DNA of 36,201 nt from Anaerocolumna sp. (GCA_029256725.1 JAQSXJ010000048.1:1-36201); one strand, 5' to 3'. Positions 1-9,224 are shown, numbered from the stretch's first letter. Notes: generated by a model from the letters alone, not told the origin. Made by a program: numbers and translations.

Positions 1-93
1 CATCCACTAAGCTTCTTTTTATAATATATATAATTCATTAATAAATAATAATGATTGTAAATTGCTTTCCCTTTGTGAAAACCGTTTTTACTT

Positions 94-1695
94 CTATCTC
101 CATTTATCCATCAAGGAATTCAGCGCATCAGTCAATTTAGAAAGCTCCTTGTTAGAACGTTTATCACTTTGGCGCACAATTGCCATTAATCTGTTAGCTG
201 TATCCAATAGACGTGTATAAGCTTTGGAAGTTTCCGTACCTCCTTTATCAGACCTTGGAGCAATTCTGATTCCCTCATTCTTCTCAAGCCACATACCACT
301 TCGTAAATCAAAGGCGTTGCCACTATAAGGTGCCGTACTTTCAAATCCATATTCTTCTGCCAGAGTGGCCGCAAATGCATCACAAGTTTCAGCATCACCA
401 TGGGTTACAAAAACCCTGTCTGGTTTTCTTTCAAAGGAATTAATCCATTTTAAAAGACCAGTCTTATCTGCGTGTCCGCTGGTACCATTAAGCCGTCTGA
501 TTTCTGCATTGACTTTGATATGTTCGCCAAAAAGCTTTACTTCACTGGCTCCATCTATAATAATCCTGCCAAGACTACCCTCGGACTGGTGACCAACAAA
601 TAATACAGTACTCTCAGGACGCCAGAGATTATGCTTTAGATGGTGCCTGATTCTGCCTGCATCACACATACCACTGGCAGAAATAATCACTTTTACATCT
701 TTATCAAAATTAATTGCTTTGGAATCCTCTGCTGTAACTGCTGTTATAAGCCCTGGAAATGTAATTGGATTTATCCCTTTCTCTACTAACTCCATAGCCT
801 GGGGATCATAGTACCCCAGAACATTATCCGTGAAAATCTCCGTTGCTTCATTTGCCAGAGGGCTGTCTACATAAACCTTAAAGTCTTTGTGCCCCCTTAG
901 AAGATTCTCCATCTTTATCTGCCTGATAAAATATAACAATACCTGGGTTCGTCCGACTGCAAAGGCAGGTATTACAACATTACCCCCTCTGTCAAAAGTA
1001 GTCTGAAGTATATCAGTAAGTTCTTTTACATAATCAGGTGCTGCCCCATGGTCTCTTGTACCATAAGTAGATTCCATTACCACATAGTCAGCCTCTTTGA
1101 TATATACCGGATCATTAATGAGAGGTTGATTAATATTTCCGATATCGCCGGAAAATACAAGCTTTTTAGTTATCCCTTCTTCTGTAATCCAGATTTCAAT
1201 ACTTGCAGACCCCAAAAGATGACCGCTGTCAACGAATCGGAATTCGATTCCTTCAGAGAGTTTGGTTCTTTTCTCATAAGGATATGCTATAAAGGAATCT
1301 ATGGTCTTTCTCGCATCCTCTGTTGTATAAATAGGTTCAACGGGTTTTTCACCCTTTCTGACACCCTTTCTATTCTTCCATTCAGCTTCAAACATCTGTA
1401 TATGTGCACTATCTAAGAGCATAATCTCACATAATTCTTTTGTAGCTCCAGTTGTATGGATATGTCCCTGAAATCCTTCCTTATATAATAACGGAAGCCG
1501 GCCGGCATGATCCATATGTGCATGAGTTAAAAGTACCTCATGGATTTCTCTGGAAGAAACGGGTATTGGTTGGTTTACAAAAAAATCTCTGCCCTGTTCC
1601 AAACCAAAATCAATTAATATATTCTTTCCGCAAGCCTCTAGTAAATAACAGCTGCCGGTAACCTCATGAGCAGCTCCGATAAATGTTAGTTTCAT
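94..1695 (-). CDS. Metallo-beta-lactamase/beta-CASP RNA nuclease family protein
   Basis: The 533-residue product is an MBL-fold protein of the beta-CASP/CPSF73-like group, whose members are metal-dependent RNA endo- or exonucleases in the cytoplasm. The N-terminal MBL core has the metal-binding THAHMDH motif near residue 60, followed by the inserted beta-CASP domain. A C-terminal RMMBL-type segment carries GTSGHADKTGLLKWI, where the histidine is the usual late metal ligand. The start at 1695 (MKLTFIGAAHEVTGS) is chosen because AGGAGG sits just upstream and it fits the family N terminus; 32 more upstream codons are open but have no ribosome binding site and do not look like the family. It lies 137 nt downstream of degV on the same strand. 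The exact RNA substrate cannot be read from sequence. Confidence 0.9.
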   Translation of the reverse strand: MKLTFIGAAHEVTGSCYLLEACGKNILIDFGLEQGRDFFVNQPIPVSSREIHEVLLTHAHMDHAGRLPLLYKEGFQGHIHTTGATKELCEIMLLDSAHIQMFEAEWKNRKGVRKGEKPVEPIYTTEDARKTIDSFIAYPYEKRTKLSEGIEFRFVDSGHLLGSASIEIWITEEGITKKLVFSGDIGNINQPLINDPVYIKEADYVVMESTYGTRDHGAAPDYVKELTDILQTTFDRGGNVVIPAFAVGRTQVLLYFIRQIKMENLLRGHKDFKVYVDSPLANEATEIFTDNVLGYYDPQAMELVEKGINPITFPGLITAVTAEDSKAINFDKDVKVIISASGMCDAGRIRHHLKHNLWRPESTVLFVGHQSEGSLGRIIIDGASEVKLFGEHIKVNAEIRRLNGTSGHADKTGLLKWINSFERKPDRVFVTHGDAETCDAFAATLAEEYGFESTAPYSGNAFDLRSGMWLEKNEGIRIAPRSDKGGTETSKAYTRLLDTANRLMAIVRQSDKRSNKELSKLTDALNSLMDKWR

Positions 1696-1832
1696 AAGCA
1701 ACCTCCTGTCTTCTTGTGTGCTGTCGGTTCGCCAAAAATGTTCCAGACAATACAGTAGCATTCCCAATGGGAAATACATCATACATGACAAGGGTGAAAA
1801 TTATGCCTTCATCCTATGTGTAGTTCTTTTAA

Positions 1833-2705
1833 TTATCTTTTTGTGCCAAAAAAGAATAAAGCAATAGTGCCTGGACCTGAATGACTTCCAACAACAGGAC
1901 CAATGTTATTAATGACGATATCCTTAATCGGATATTTTTCTTTAATAAGAGTAGCTAAGTATTCTGCATCCTCTAAAGCATCTCCATGACCGATAAAAAT
2001 AACTTGGTTTTCCGGATTCGTAATAGTGTTCTCCAGATGTTCAAATAGGGAATTGATTGATTTCTTTCTTCCTCTAATTTTCTCCATTGGTATTAAACGC
2101 CCCTCATCATCCACATGAAGAACAGGTTTAATATTCAAGGCTGTACCAATACCGGCACTTAGAGCACTTACTCTTCCGCCTCTTTTCAGATGAAACAGAT
2201 CATCCACGGTAAACCAGTGGCATAATGTGAGTACATTGTTATTGAGCCAGGCATACATCTCTTCCAGTTTCAAACCTTCTTCTTTAAGCTTTGCTGCTGT
2301 ATATACACAGAGACCTTCTCCGGCAGATGCGCATCTGGAGTCAAAGCATTTTATAACGGCCTCAGGATATCTCTCTTCCAGCTCTTCTTTTGCAATTAGA
2401 GAGGAATTATAGGTCCCGCTTAAAGCGGAAGAAAATGCAATATACAATATGTCCTTGCCTTCTTTAATAATCGGTTCAAACACGGACAAAAAGGTATCCG
2501 TATTGATTAATGAGGTAACTGATTTACTCCCCTGCTTTAATTTATCGTAAAATTCCTTCGGTGCTAATTCTCTTCCATCCGGATAATGAACAAATGCTTT
2601 TCCATCAATCTCAAAGCTCATAGGAATAGATACGATTCCAAGCTTATCAATCATCCCCTGTGCTAAATCTGCTGTTCCGTCTGTTACTATAATATAGTCT
2701 CTCAT
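1833..2705 (-). CDS. DegV family fatty-acid-binding protein
   Basis: The 290-residue product is a full-length DegV protein. DegV (FakB-like) proteins bind a fatty acid and, in Firmicutes with a FakA kinase, present it for phosphorylation. The N terminus has the typical TDGTADL strand-loop, a middle SSALSGTYNS segment that in the family lines the lipid carboxylate pocket, and a C-terminal domain ending in IGPVVGSHSGPGT, the conserved second ligand-contact region. The start has only a weak purine-rich stretch (AAGAAG) upstream. No fakA gene is present nearby. A leader of about 250 nt separates it from the best promoter. The ligand is not predictable from the sequence. Confidence 0.92.
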   Translation of the reverse strand: MRDYIIVTDGTADLAQGMIDKLGIVSIPMSFEIDGKAFVHYPDGRELAPKEFYDKLKQGSKSVTSLINTDTFLSVFEPIIKEGKDILYIAFSSALSGTYNSSLIAKEELEERYPEAVIKCFDSRCASAGEGLCVYTAAKLKEEGLKLEEMYAWLNNNVLTLCHWFTVDDLFHLKRGGRVSALSAGIGTALNIKPVLHVDDEGRLIPMEKIRGRKKSINSLFEHLENTITNPENQVIFIGHGDALEDAEYLATLIKEKYPIKDIVINNIGPVVGSHSGPGTIALFFFGTKR

Positions 2706-2728
2706 AATGACTTGCTTCTTACCACTAA

Positions 2729-2758
2729 ATAGTAGAATTTCAGTTTTCTCATTATCAA
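2729..2758 (-). promoter_or_regulatory. Candidate proximal promoter of degV
   Basis: On the minus strand TTGATA and TACTAT are separated by 18 nt. It would start a short leader ahead of degV and is weaker than the promoter at 2964-2992. A 20-bp palindrome lies just upstream at 2782-2801. Confidence 0.35.
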
Positions 2759-2781
2759 TAAAAATGCTTGTTTATGAGACA

Positions 2782-2801
2782 TTTTGTATTGAAATACAAA
2801 A
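2782..2801. promoter_or_regulatory. Perfect 20-bp palindrome, possible operator
   Basis: TTTTGTATTGAAATACAAAA has perfect 9-bp arms around a 2-bp centre. It lies in the degV leader, just upstream of the proximal promoter candidate. The symmetry suggests a homodimeric repressor site; a short hairpin is the alternative. I do not recognise the regulator. Confidence 0.4.
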
Positions 2802-2832
2802 CCATAATTCTAGTTATATGTGAATCGTGATA

Positions 2833-2921
2833 ATGCCATAAAGTTGCTGCTGAAAGATTAATGCGTATGGCATCCTTTCCCTCTCTATTTTCTTCCAGCC
2901 AGGAGCAAACTACCGGTTTGC
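2833..2921 (-). other. Structured segment of the degV leader
   Basis: Two hairpins can form in the minus-strand transcript. One pairs ATGCCATA (2833-2840) with TATGGCAT (2866-2873). The other is GCAAAC/GTTTGC (2905-2910 with 2916-2921, loop of 5). A 19-codon ORF (MPYALIFQQQLYGIITIHI) begins inside the first stem after a GAGAGGGAAAGG stretch. No known riboswitch class was recognised. Confidence 0.35.
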
Positions 2922-2963
2922 AATATAATCAGGTGTGTTAAAACAACCTAACTTTATAGAATT

Positions 2964-2992
2964 ATTTTACCACCTTTATTAATGTATGACAA
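2964..2992 (-). promoter_or_regulatory. Sigma-A type promoter upstream of degV
   Basis: On the minus strand TTGTCA and TAAAAT are separated by exactly 17 nt. Transcription would start near 2957, giving a leader of about 250 nt before degV. The -35 box lies 5 bp from the first copy of an eight-unit tandem repeat. Confidence 0.65.
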
Positions 2993-2997
2993 GTTGG

Positions 2998-3173
2998 ATT
3001 GCTATTATGCAAACAGCAGATTGTTATTATGCAAACATCAGATTTCTATTATACAAACAGCAGGTTTCTATTATGCAAACAGCAGATTGCTATTATGTAA
3101 ATAGCAGATTTCTATTACGTAAACTGTAGTTTGATAATATGCAAACTGTAGTTTGATAATATGCAAACTACTG
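2998..3173. repeat. Eight tandem copies of a 22-bp repeat
   Basis: Eight head-to-tail units of exactly 22 bp begin at 2998, 3020, 3042, 3064, 3086, 3108, 3130 and 3152. The shared core is CTATTATGCAAACAGCAG. Units 1-5 are most alike; units 6-8 drift to a form ending in CTGTAG or CTACTG. There are no spacers, so it is not a CRISPR array. The array sits between the arabinofuranosidase terminator and the degV promoter. A period of 22 bp is about two helical turns, so every copy would face the same side of the DNA. Confidence 0.9.
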
Positions 3174-3184
3174 TCCTGTAATGT

Positions 3185-3229
3185 AAAAAAACCTGAGGCT
3201 TCTTTACAATTATGTAAAGAAGCACCAGG
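3185..3229 (-). terminator. Intrinsic terminator after the arabinofuranosidase gene
   Basis: A perfect 11-bp stem (3198-3208 with 3213-3223, 4-nt loop) is extended by an outer CCTG/CAGG pairing and followed on the minus strand by seven T residues. It begins about 12 nt after the stop codon. Confidence 0.9.
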
Positions 3230-3241
3230 GCTTCATAATTA

Positions 3242-5200
3242 TTATAAGCGTATTACTGTTAAAGAATAAGGTTTTAATTCCAGACTAACTTTCCCATCAA
3301 CTACTGACACTGCTGCTGTAACAGGCGCTACTTTATCTGGTTCTTCAATTGTATTTCTGTCACTGAGTTCAGCAGCCGACAGCTCAATAACTGTTGCTGC
3401 CTGCTTTGCTAAATCTCCAGTCTGTATAGCAACTTCAATATCTCTGGCTTCTGCTCCTGTATTAACAAACTTAATAATATGCTCTTTGGAATCATCATCA
3501 TAGCAGACAGTTGCATAGAAATCATTCCAGTCACCGTCTTTCGCAAATTTAAGTGTTCTGTTTCCCATATTATTGCCGTATAACTTCTGCACATAATAGC
3601 TTGGAGTACCATAAGCTTTCTGATCATCGAACCAGATTAAATCCGGTGACCATTGCGTGTAGTTGATTCTAGCAAAAAGAGGTGCATATGCAGCAAGAGA
3701 AACTACATCGCCATTACGTTCCAAACCGGTCATAAAAGCAGCTTCTGCCAATGCTGCTTCCATAGTGCTAACTTCCGGTCTGTTCATTCCGTTCCCAAGG
3801 TGAGCAGCATATTCACCAGCAAAAACTTTAACAGTTCTTGGGTATTCGTCATAAAAATTATCATTCTCAAGGAACCACTTAGGAGGCATATAATAATGCT
3901 CGTCAATAGCCGCTGTGAAATTACTATTTTCTTCTGCTTTTTCTCTAACCCATTTCCAGGCTGCATTATAAGTGTCTGTATTTACATTAGGACCTGCAGA
4001 ACTCACCAACATAATGTCCGGGTAATATTTGTGTATTTCCTTCTCAAAACACTCATAGCGATGAAAATAATCTACTTCACTGGTTTCCCATTGTTCATTG
4101 CCGATACCCAAATATTCCAGATTAAATGGCTCTTTATGCCCCATTTCAATTCTTAAACTACCCCATTTTGTACTTGCATCTCCATTAGCAAATTCAATCA
4201 GATCAAGGGCATCCTGGATGAAATCATTAAATTCTACTGAATCAGAAGATACTTTCTGAGTTGACTGATACTGGCAGGCCAGTCCTACATTTTGTATAGG
4301 AATAGCTTTAGCGCCTAAATATTCACTAAGGAGAAAATATTCATAATATCCAAGACCAAGAGTCTGGTTATAGTGTGAGTAAACACTTGTAAAGTCATTT
4401 TCTTTATTATTTTCATGAACCGCCCAACGGTTCCAATTATTTCTTCTATGGATACGTGGACCAACACTTTCTTTCCACTGATAACGGTTAGACAGCTCGT
4501 TTCCTTCAACAATACAGCCTCCGGGAAAACGCAAGAAACCGGGGGTAATGTCTTTTAAGTACTGTACCAGATCTGTTCTGAATAATCCAAGAACGGCATC
4601 CGAGGGCATAAGAGAAAAGAAATCAAACTCTACATTACCAGCTTCTGTAAGGTACACAATAAATTCACCCTGTCTTACCTCTTCATCAGCTATTAAAGAA
4701 AGTGAGTACTGAGACCATTCCCCCTGTACTCCTGCTGTCGTTCTAGCCGCGGCATAAACTCTCTCCTGCAGTTTGATCTGAGCTCCAATGTTTCCTTTGT
4801 ACTCCTTTCCTCTGGCATAAAAAGTCAGGATATATTCTGTTCCTTTTCTTAAAGTAATACCTTCAAATGCTTTATTCGTAAAACCCTGGTTCTCGCCGTT
4901 GGTTGTTACGGTAAGATAATGGGGATTTATTTTGCTGACAGGACTTTCTTCTGTAATGGAAAGGGCAGCTGTACCTTCAGGATATGCTTTCCAGCCATAT
5001 AGTCCATCAAAGTTCTGATAGTAGGCATCCTTATCACCTCGGCTGTCCAGGAATTCAAAATTCGGGTTTTCCAGCAGTTCTGCATATATTCCCCCATCTG
5101 CTCCGTAATTGATATCCTCAAAGAAGAGACCAATCATACCTTTATTAATGTCCACGCCCTTTTCGCCAGTTATGGTTATTGAGCTTTTTAGCTTACTCAT
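3242..5200 (-). CDS. GH51 alpha-L-arabinofuranosidase
   Basis: The 652-residue enzyme removes terminal alpha-L-arabinofuranosyl groups from arabinan or arabinoxylan fragments. The N terminus opens with FFEDINYGADGGIYAELLENP, typical of GH51, then a beta-sandwich-like insert at about residues 75-195, then the TIM barrel. The acid/base glutamate is E369 in GIGNEQWE and the nucleophile E463 in FAGEYAAH; a C-terminal beta-domain follows. No signal peptide is seen, so it probably acts inside the cell on imported oligosaccharides. The start at 5200 is chosen because AGGAGG lies 6 nt upstream; the longer ORF start at 5242 falls inside the -10 box. It is a single-gene unit with its own promoter and terminator. 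Confidence 0.95.
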   Translation of the reverse strand: MSKLKSSITITGEKGVDINKGMIGLFFEDINYGADGGIYAELLENPNFEFLDSRGDKDAYYQNFDGLYGWKAYPEGTAALSITEESPVSKINPHYLTVTTNGENQGFTNKAFEGITLRKGTEYILTFYARGKEYKGNIGAQIKLQERVYAAARTTAGVQGEWSQYSLSLIADEEVRQGEFIVYLTEAGNVEFDFFSLMPSDAVLGLFRTDLVQYLKDITPGFLRFPGGCIVEGNELSNRYQWKESVGPRIHRRNNWNRWAVHENNKENDFTSVYSHYNQTLGLGYYEYFLLSEYLGAKAIPIQNVGLACQYQSTQKVSSDSVEFNDFIQDALDLIEFANGDASTKWGSLRIEMGHKEPFNLEYLGIGNEQWETSEVDYFHRYECFEKEIHKYYPDIMLVSSAGPNVNTDTYNAAWKWVREKAEENSNFTAAIDEHYYMPPKWFLENDNFYDEYPRTVKVFAGEYAAHLGNGMNRPEVSTMEAALAEAAFMTGLERNGDVVSLAAYAPLFARINYTQWSPDLIWFDDQKAYGTPSYYVQKLYGNNMGNRTLKFAKDGDWNDFYATVCYDDDSKEHIIKFVNTGAEARDIEVAIQTGDLAKQAATVIELSAAELSDRNTIEEPDKVAPVTAAVSVVDGKVSLELKPYSLTVIRL

Positions 5201-5237
5201 ATACGACCTCCTGAAAAATATAATTTCTTTCTCATTT

Positions 5238-5266
5238 AACATAACCTTTATAGAGCTTTATGTCAA
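5238..5266 (-). promoter_or_regulatory. Promoter of the arabinofuranosidase gene
   Basis: On the minus strand TTGACA and TATGTT are separated by 17 nt. The predicted start near 5231 gives a leader of about 30 nt and supports the start codon at 5200. Confidence 0.7.
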
Positions 5267-5349
5267 TATATAATGAAGTATTTAATTATTAAATGACATA
5301 AACACTAAGAAACAACATGTCCTATAGTATTTTTGTATGACTTTCCAAT

Positions 5350-5404
5350 AAAAAAAAGAAGCAGTCTGTTAACTTCTCCCAAAATGTGTCTGATGACTTC
5401 TTCT
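5350..5404 (-). terminator. Candidate intrinsic terminator
   Basis: On the minus strand AGAAG-A-AGTC pairs with GACT-G-CTTCT (one A-G mismatch), followed by eight T residues. A competing GTGTCTG/CAGACAC stem overlaps it. It could end transcripts arriving from the leu operon side. Confidence 0.5.
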
Positions 5405-5739
5405 ACTAAACAGACACGTTTCATTTTGCTGGAGGCAAGTCACGATTTGGTGCGTAGTGATCTTATACTACAATTTCCAAAATCCTAACAAAGAATACTG
5501 CTAAATGGCGCGGTCAGAACGGTACAAATGAGTTCAGGCCCCCTTTACTAAGAAGGTGTTAACAAGATGCTTCTTCTTGACTATAATTCGATTTCTTATT
5601 TGTTTTCTTTTATGTTTCTTTGGTTTAACAATGCAAATTATGTTATCAGAAATCGCATTTCAAATTATACATGGCAGTACTTGCAGCCGTGTATCCGCTT
5701 ATAAAGCATTTTTTTGCTTATAATACATCATATAACCAG
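5405..5739. other. Gene-free intergenic stretch
   Basis: No coding region, RNA gene or convincing promoter was seen. A short imperfect TTATAAAGCA/TGCTTATAA hairpin with a T-rich loop lies at 5699-5724. Confidence 0.5.
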
Positions 5740-5977
5740 AGAGTCAAAAGTTCTGATTTTTAAACGTGCTAAAGTTAATTTTTATACGATTTCAGGAAAA
5801 TACCCAAAACAGAAAGAGCGAATGGCCTATGGAAAGGGATTAGAAGTCCTTTTCTCTGAATATTTGGTGCTATATTCTAAAACAGATTGTTTGAGCGTTA
5901 GCGAGTTATCTGTTTTAGAATATTCTGTTTTGGGTATTTTTCCGTCCGTCTGGCATCAAAACAGAACTTTTGACTCT
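5740..5977. repeat. Nested inverted-repeat element, unclassified
   Basis: The element is bounded by perfect 16-bp terminal inverted repeats (5740-5755 and 5962-5977). Inside is a second pairing of 18 perfect base pairs (5797-5814 with 5923-5940), extended by GG/CC with a one-base bulge. Inside that is a perfect 15-bp hairpin (5873-5887 with 5908-5922) that directly abuts the right arm of the second stem. It could be a MITE-like mobile repeat or a folded RNA. It carries no credible coding region. The inner 5789-5925 portion has a diverged relative at 22674-22812. I do not recognise a named family. Confidence 0.75.
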
Positions 5978-6075
5978 AGATAATATAAGAAAAGTGTACA
6001 TTAAATTTCTGATAAAAAAAGTAAAAATACTATAGATTTATTATACAAACTCTGTTCCCTTTATACAGAATGTAT

Positions 6076-6558
6076 CTACATATTAATATAATTTATCAAA
6101 CCTTCAGCCTTGATGATTTTCTGCATGAATTCAGGAAAGGGCTGGCCTTTATACTCTGTTTTTTTGGTAAGATCATATATCTTACCGCTGTCGAAATCTA
6201 TTTCCACCTCATCACCGGCTTCGATTTCATCTGCTGCTTCTTTACATTCTATAATAGGAAGACCGATGTTTATAGCGTTACGATAAAAGATTCTGGCAAA
6301 GCTTTCAGCTATTACACAGCTAATGCCTGAAGCTTTAATAGCAATTGGTGCGTGCTCTCTGGAGGAACCACAGCCAAAATTTTTGCTAGCTACTATAATA
6401 TCTCCCTTTTCTACTCTTTTTACGAAGTCAGGGTCAATATCTTCCATACATTTTTGAGCCAGTTCTGCCGGACTGGTGGAATTTAGATATCTGGCAGGTA
6501 TGATTACGTCTGTATCAACATTATCACCATATTTGTGAACAGTACCATGTGCTTTCAT
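6076..6558 (-). CDS. leuD: 3-isopropylmalate dehydratase small subunit
   Basis: The 160-residue protein is the swivel subunit of isopropylmalate isomerase, which with LeuC converts 2- to 3-isopropylmalate in leucine synthesis. It opens with [15 protein letters not shown] and contains [22 protein letters not shown], the substrate-binding signature of short LeuD proteins of the Clostridia/archaeal (HacB-like) type. AAGGAG lies 6 nt upstream of the start. It follows leuC by 58 nt and is the last gene of leuBCD. No strong terminator directly follows it. Confidence 0.96.
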   Translation of the reverse strand: MKAHGTVHKYGDNVDTDVIIPARYLNSTSPAELAQKCMEDIDPDFVKRVEKGDIIVASKNFGCGSSREHAPIAIKASGISCVIAESFARIFYRNAINIGLPIIECKEAADEIEAGDEVEIDFDSGKIYDLTKKTEYKGQPFPEFMQKIIKAEGLINYINM

Positions 6559-6616
6559 TTCATACTCCTTTTCCGGGTAACATTTCGTTTACCTGTATGC
6601 TTACTAATTTGATCTA

Positions 6617-7882
6617 TTATAACCCCAATTCTTCCGGTCCTGTAATTTTTCCAGTAATGGCACTGGCAGCTGCTACTGCCGGGCTTGCAAGATAAATTTC
6701 TGATTCTACATGTCCCATTCTGCCAACGAAATTACGGTTTGTAGTTGCTACTGCACGTTCTCCCTGTGCAAGAATACCCATATGTCCTCCAAGACATGGT
6801 CCGCAGGTTGGCGTACTGACTGCTGCACCTGCTTTAATAAAGATAGACAAAAGACCTTCTTCCATTGCCTGAAGATATATAGCCTGAGTTGCAGGGAATA
6901 CGATTAGTCTCATACCCTTTTTCACTTTTCTGTCCTTAAGTACTTTGGCTGCCGCCCTTAAATCATCAATTCTTCCATTGGTGCAAGAACCAATAATAAC
7001 CTGGTGGATCTCAACCTCTCCTACTTCATCAATCGTTCTGGTATTCTCAGGCAGATGAGGAAAGGCAACAGTAGGACGTATATTAGACAGATTGATGTCA
7101 TAGGTTTTCTCATATTCTGCATCAACATCAGGTTCATATACTTTATATTCTTTTACCGAATGCTCCTTTATATAGTTAATGGTCTGTTCGTCCACAGGGA
7201 ATATACCGTTCTTAGCACCTGCTTCGATAGCCATATTCGCCATGGTAAAACGGTCATCCATTGTAAGATTCTTAATACCATCCCCCGTAAATTCCATCGA
7301 TTTGTAAAGGGCACCGTCTACACCGATAAGTCCGATGATATGAAGTATAATATCCTTTCCGCTGACCCATTTTTGTGGACATCCTGTCAGTTCGAATTTT
7401 ATGGCTGCCGGTACTTTAAACCAAGCTTTACCTGTTGCCATGCCAGCTGCCATATCAGTACTTCCCACACCGGTGGAAAATGCGCCTAGAGCACCATAAG
7501 TACAAGTATGAGAGTCAGCACCAATTACGGCTTCCCCTGCAACGACTAATCCTTTTTCCGGCAAGAGCGCATGTTCTATTCCCATTTCACCAATTTCAAA
7601 ATAATTTGTGATATCATGTTCTAATGCAAATTCTCTTAGACATTTACAATTCTGAGCAGATTTAATATCTTTATTTGGCGTAAAATGATCCGGTACTAAC
7701 GCTATCTTGTCTTTGTGAAATACTTGCTTTTTATTTAATTTCTCCATTTCCTGAATTGCCACCGGAGCTGTAATATCATTCCCCAATACCATGTCAAGAT
7801 CCGCCTCTATTAATTGCCCTGCCTCCACTTTCTCTAATCCTGCATGAGCAGCCAGGATCTTCTGAGTCATAGTCATTCCCAT
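6617..7882 (-). CDS. leuC: 3-isopropylmalate dehydratase large subunit
   Basis: The 421-residue catalytic subunit of isopropylmalate isomerase carries a [4Fe-4S] cluster, with ligand cysteines predicted at C300 (IGSCTNGR) and C360/C363 ([11 protein letters not shown]). The [23 protein letters not shown] signature is near residues 121-143. The start at 7882 ([15 protein letters not shown]) has AAAGGAG at good spacing; the longer ORF adds 12 residues with no ribosome binding site. The length fits the roughly 420-residue type found in Clostridia and archaea rather than the longer enterobacterial type. It works with LeuD directly downstream. Confidence 0.96.
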   Translation of the reverse strand: MGMTMTQKILAAHAGLEKVEAGQLIEADLDMVLGNDITAPVAIQEMEKLNKKQVFHKDKIALVPDHFTPNKDIKSAQNCKCLREFALEHDITNYFEIGEMGIEHALLPEKGLVVAGEAVIGADSHTCTYGALGAFSTGVGSTDMAAGMATGKAWFKVPAAIKFELTGCPQKWVSGKDIILHIIGLIGVDGALYKSMEFTGDGIKNLTMDDRFTMANMAIEAGAKNGIFPVDEQTINYIKEHSVKEYKVYEPDVDAEYEKTYDINLSNIRPTVAFPHLPENTRTIDEVGEVEIHQVIIGSCTNGRIDDLRAAAKVLKDRKVKKGMRLIVFPATQAIYLQAMEEGLLSIFIKAGAAVSTPTCGPCLGGHMGILAQGERAVATTNRNFVGRMGHVESEIYLASPAVAAASAITGKITGPEELGL

Positions 7883-8027
7883 TTTATTGCTCCTTTCCGC
7901 CTGTTCGCCAGGTATCAACTCCAGCTACAGTAATCCTATCCGGTCTATTTTTGTACTCAATAAGTTGAACTATGTTTTTTTATCTCATATTCCAAATATT
8001 CAAGCATTTTACGCCTGAAAGAAAGCA

Positions 8028-8055
8028 AAATTATTATATATGATTAAAATGTCAA
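8028..8055 (-). promoter_or_regulatory. Candidate internal promoter before leuC
   Basis: In the 181-nt leuB-leuC gap the minus strand has TTGACA, 16 nt, then TAATTT. It could give leuCD transcription independent of the LysR-controlled leuB promoter. Confidence 0.4.
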
Positions 8056-8063
8056 TCATAGAT

Positions 8064-9149
8064 TTATTTGATTTCTCCTGCAATTAAGTCACCCATTTTA
8101 TCCGTACCTACAAGGGTATTTCCATCAGACATAATATCAACTGTTCTATACCCATTTTTTAGAACTTTTTGTACTGCTTCCTCTATCTGCTTTGCTTCTT
8201 CTTCCAGATCAAAGGAATACCTTAAGAGCATTGCCGCTGATAGAATGGTTGCAACCGGATTAGCTTTATTCTGACCAGCAATATCCGGTGCTGAGCCATG
8301 GCTTGGCTCGTATAATCCAAGCTTCGTCCTGCCAAGGCTTGCAGACGGTAGCATTCCGATGGATCCGGTCACCATACTGGCTTCGTCCGATAAGATATCG
8401 CCAAACATGTTTTCAGTAAGAATAACATCAAACTGTCCGGGATCCTTTACTAGCTGCATGGCACAATTATCAACCAGCATATCACTTAATTCCACATCAG
8501 GGTAATCTTTGCTGACTTCTTTTACCACCTGTCTCCAGAGTCTGGAGGAATCAATGACATTCGCCTTATCTACGCTGCAGAGCTTCTTTCTTCTCTTTCT
8601 GGCTGTTTCAAATCCCCATAATGCAATTCGCCTTATCTCCTCTTCATCATAGGTAAGGGTATCATAGGCCTTCCTTATCCCCTCTTCAACTACCGTCTTC
8701 CTCTCTCCGAAATAAAGTCCGCCGGTTAATTCTCTTACTACAATAAGATCAAAACCATCTCCGATTATACTTTCCTTTAACGGACAAGCTTCCCTCAAGT
8801 CCTCAAACAGCAGCGCCGGTCTTAGATTGGCATATAGATTCAATCCCTTTCGAATCTTTAATAATCCCGCTTCCGGTCTTAATTCCGGTGGTAAGCTGTA
8901 CCAGTTGGATACTCCTACATTACCGCCTACAGCTCCAAGTAAGACTGCATCGCTATTCCTTGCAGCTTCCAGTGCTTCTTCTGTTAAGGGTACACCATGT
9001 ACATCAATAGAGGCTCCTCCCATCAACAGTTCTGTAAAGTTAAATTTATGACCATATGTATTCCCAATCTTAGCCAGAACCTTTCTGGCTTCTGTGACTA
9101 TTTCAGGTCCTATGCCGTCTCCCGGAATTACTGCTATGTTGCAATCCAT
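8064..9149 (-). CDS. leuB: 3-isopropylmalate dehydrogenase
   Basis: The 361-residue enzyme oxidatively decarboxylates 3-isopropylmalate to 2-oxoisocaproate, using NAD+. Family landmarks are the N-terminal [11 protein letters not shown], the [10 protein letters not shown] substrate segment, DNCAMQLV, the [13 protein letters not shown] metal/substrate segment and [12 protein letters not shown] near the cofactor site. Its length is normal for LeuB. AAAGAGG lies ahead of the ATG. It is the first gene of leuBCD and is transcribed away from the LysR gene at 9391. The order B-C-D without leuA is worth noting; leuA must lie elsewhere. Confidence 0.96.
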   Translation of the reverse strand: MDCNIAVIPGDGIGPEIVTEARKVLAKIGNTYGHKFNFTELLMGGASIDVHGVPLTEEALEAARNSDAVLLGAVGGNVGVSNWYSLPPELRPEAGLLKIRKGLNLYANLRPALLFEDLREACPLKESIIGDGFDLIVVRELTGGLYFGERKTVVEEGIRKAYDTLTYDEEEIRRIALWGFETARKRRKKLCSVDKANVIDSSRLWRQVVKEVSKDYPDVELSDMLVDNCAMQLVKDPGQFDVILTENMFGDILSDEASMVTGSIGMLPSASLGRTKLGLYEPSHGSAPDIAGQNKANPVATILSAAMLLRYSFDLEEEAKQIEEAVQKVLKNGYRTVDIMSDGNTLVGTDKMGDLIAGEIK

Positions 9150-9218
9150 AACTACCTCTTTCCTGAATATACAATTTCAGATTTAATATTAGCCCTTTTG
9201 GCTTCATTAATTACTGGT

Positions 9219-9224
9219 ATTTTA
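9219..9224 (-). promoter_or_regulatory. Extended -10 element of the leuB promoter
   Basis: TGTTAAAAT on the minus strand is an extended -10 with a poor -35 (TTTCAA, 18 nt upstream), as expected for a promoter that needs an activator. The leader would be about 60 nt. Confidence 0.45.

Noticed and set aside
94..1791. Longer start for the MBL-fold protein
   Set aside because: The 32 extra residues do not look like the family N terminus, and a strong AGGAGG precedes the start at 1695.
2998..3173. CRISPR array
   Set aside because: The units are contiguous 22-bp repeats with no unique spacers and no cas genes nearby.
5714..5983. 89-codon ORF across the nested inverted repeat
   Set aside because: It spans paired arms whose sequence is dictated by the inverted repeats, has no ribosome binding site and no recognisable protein sequence.
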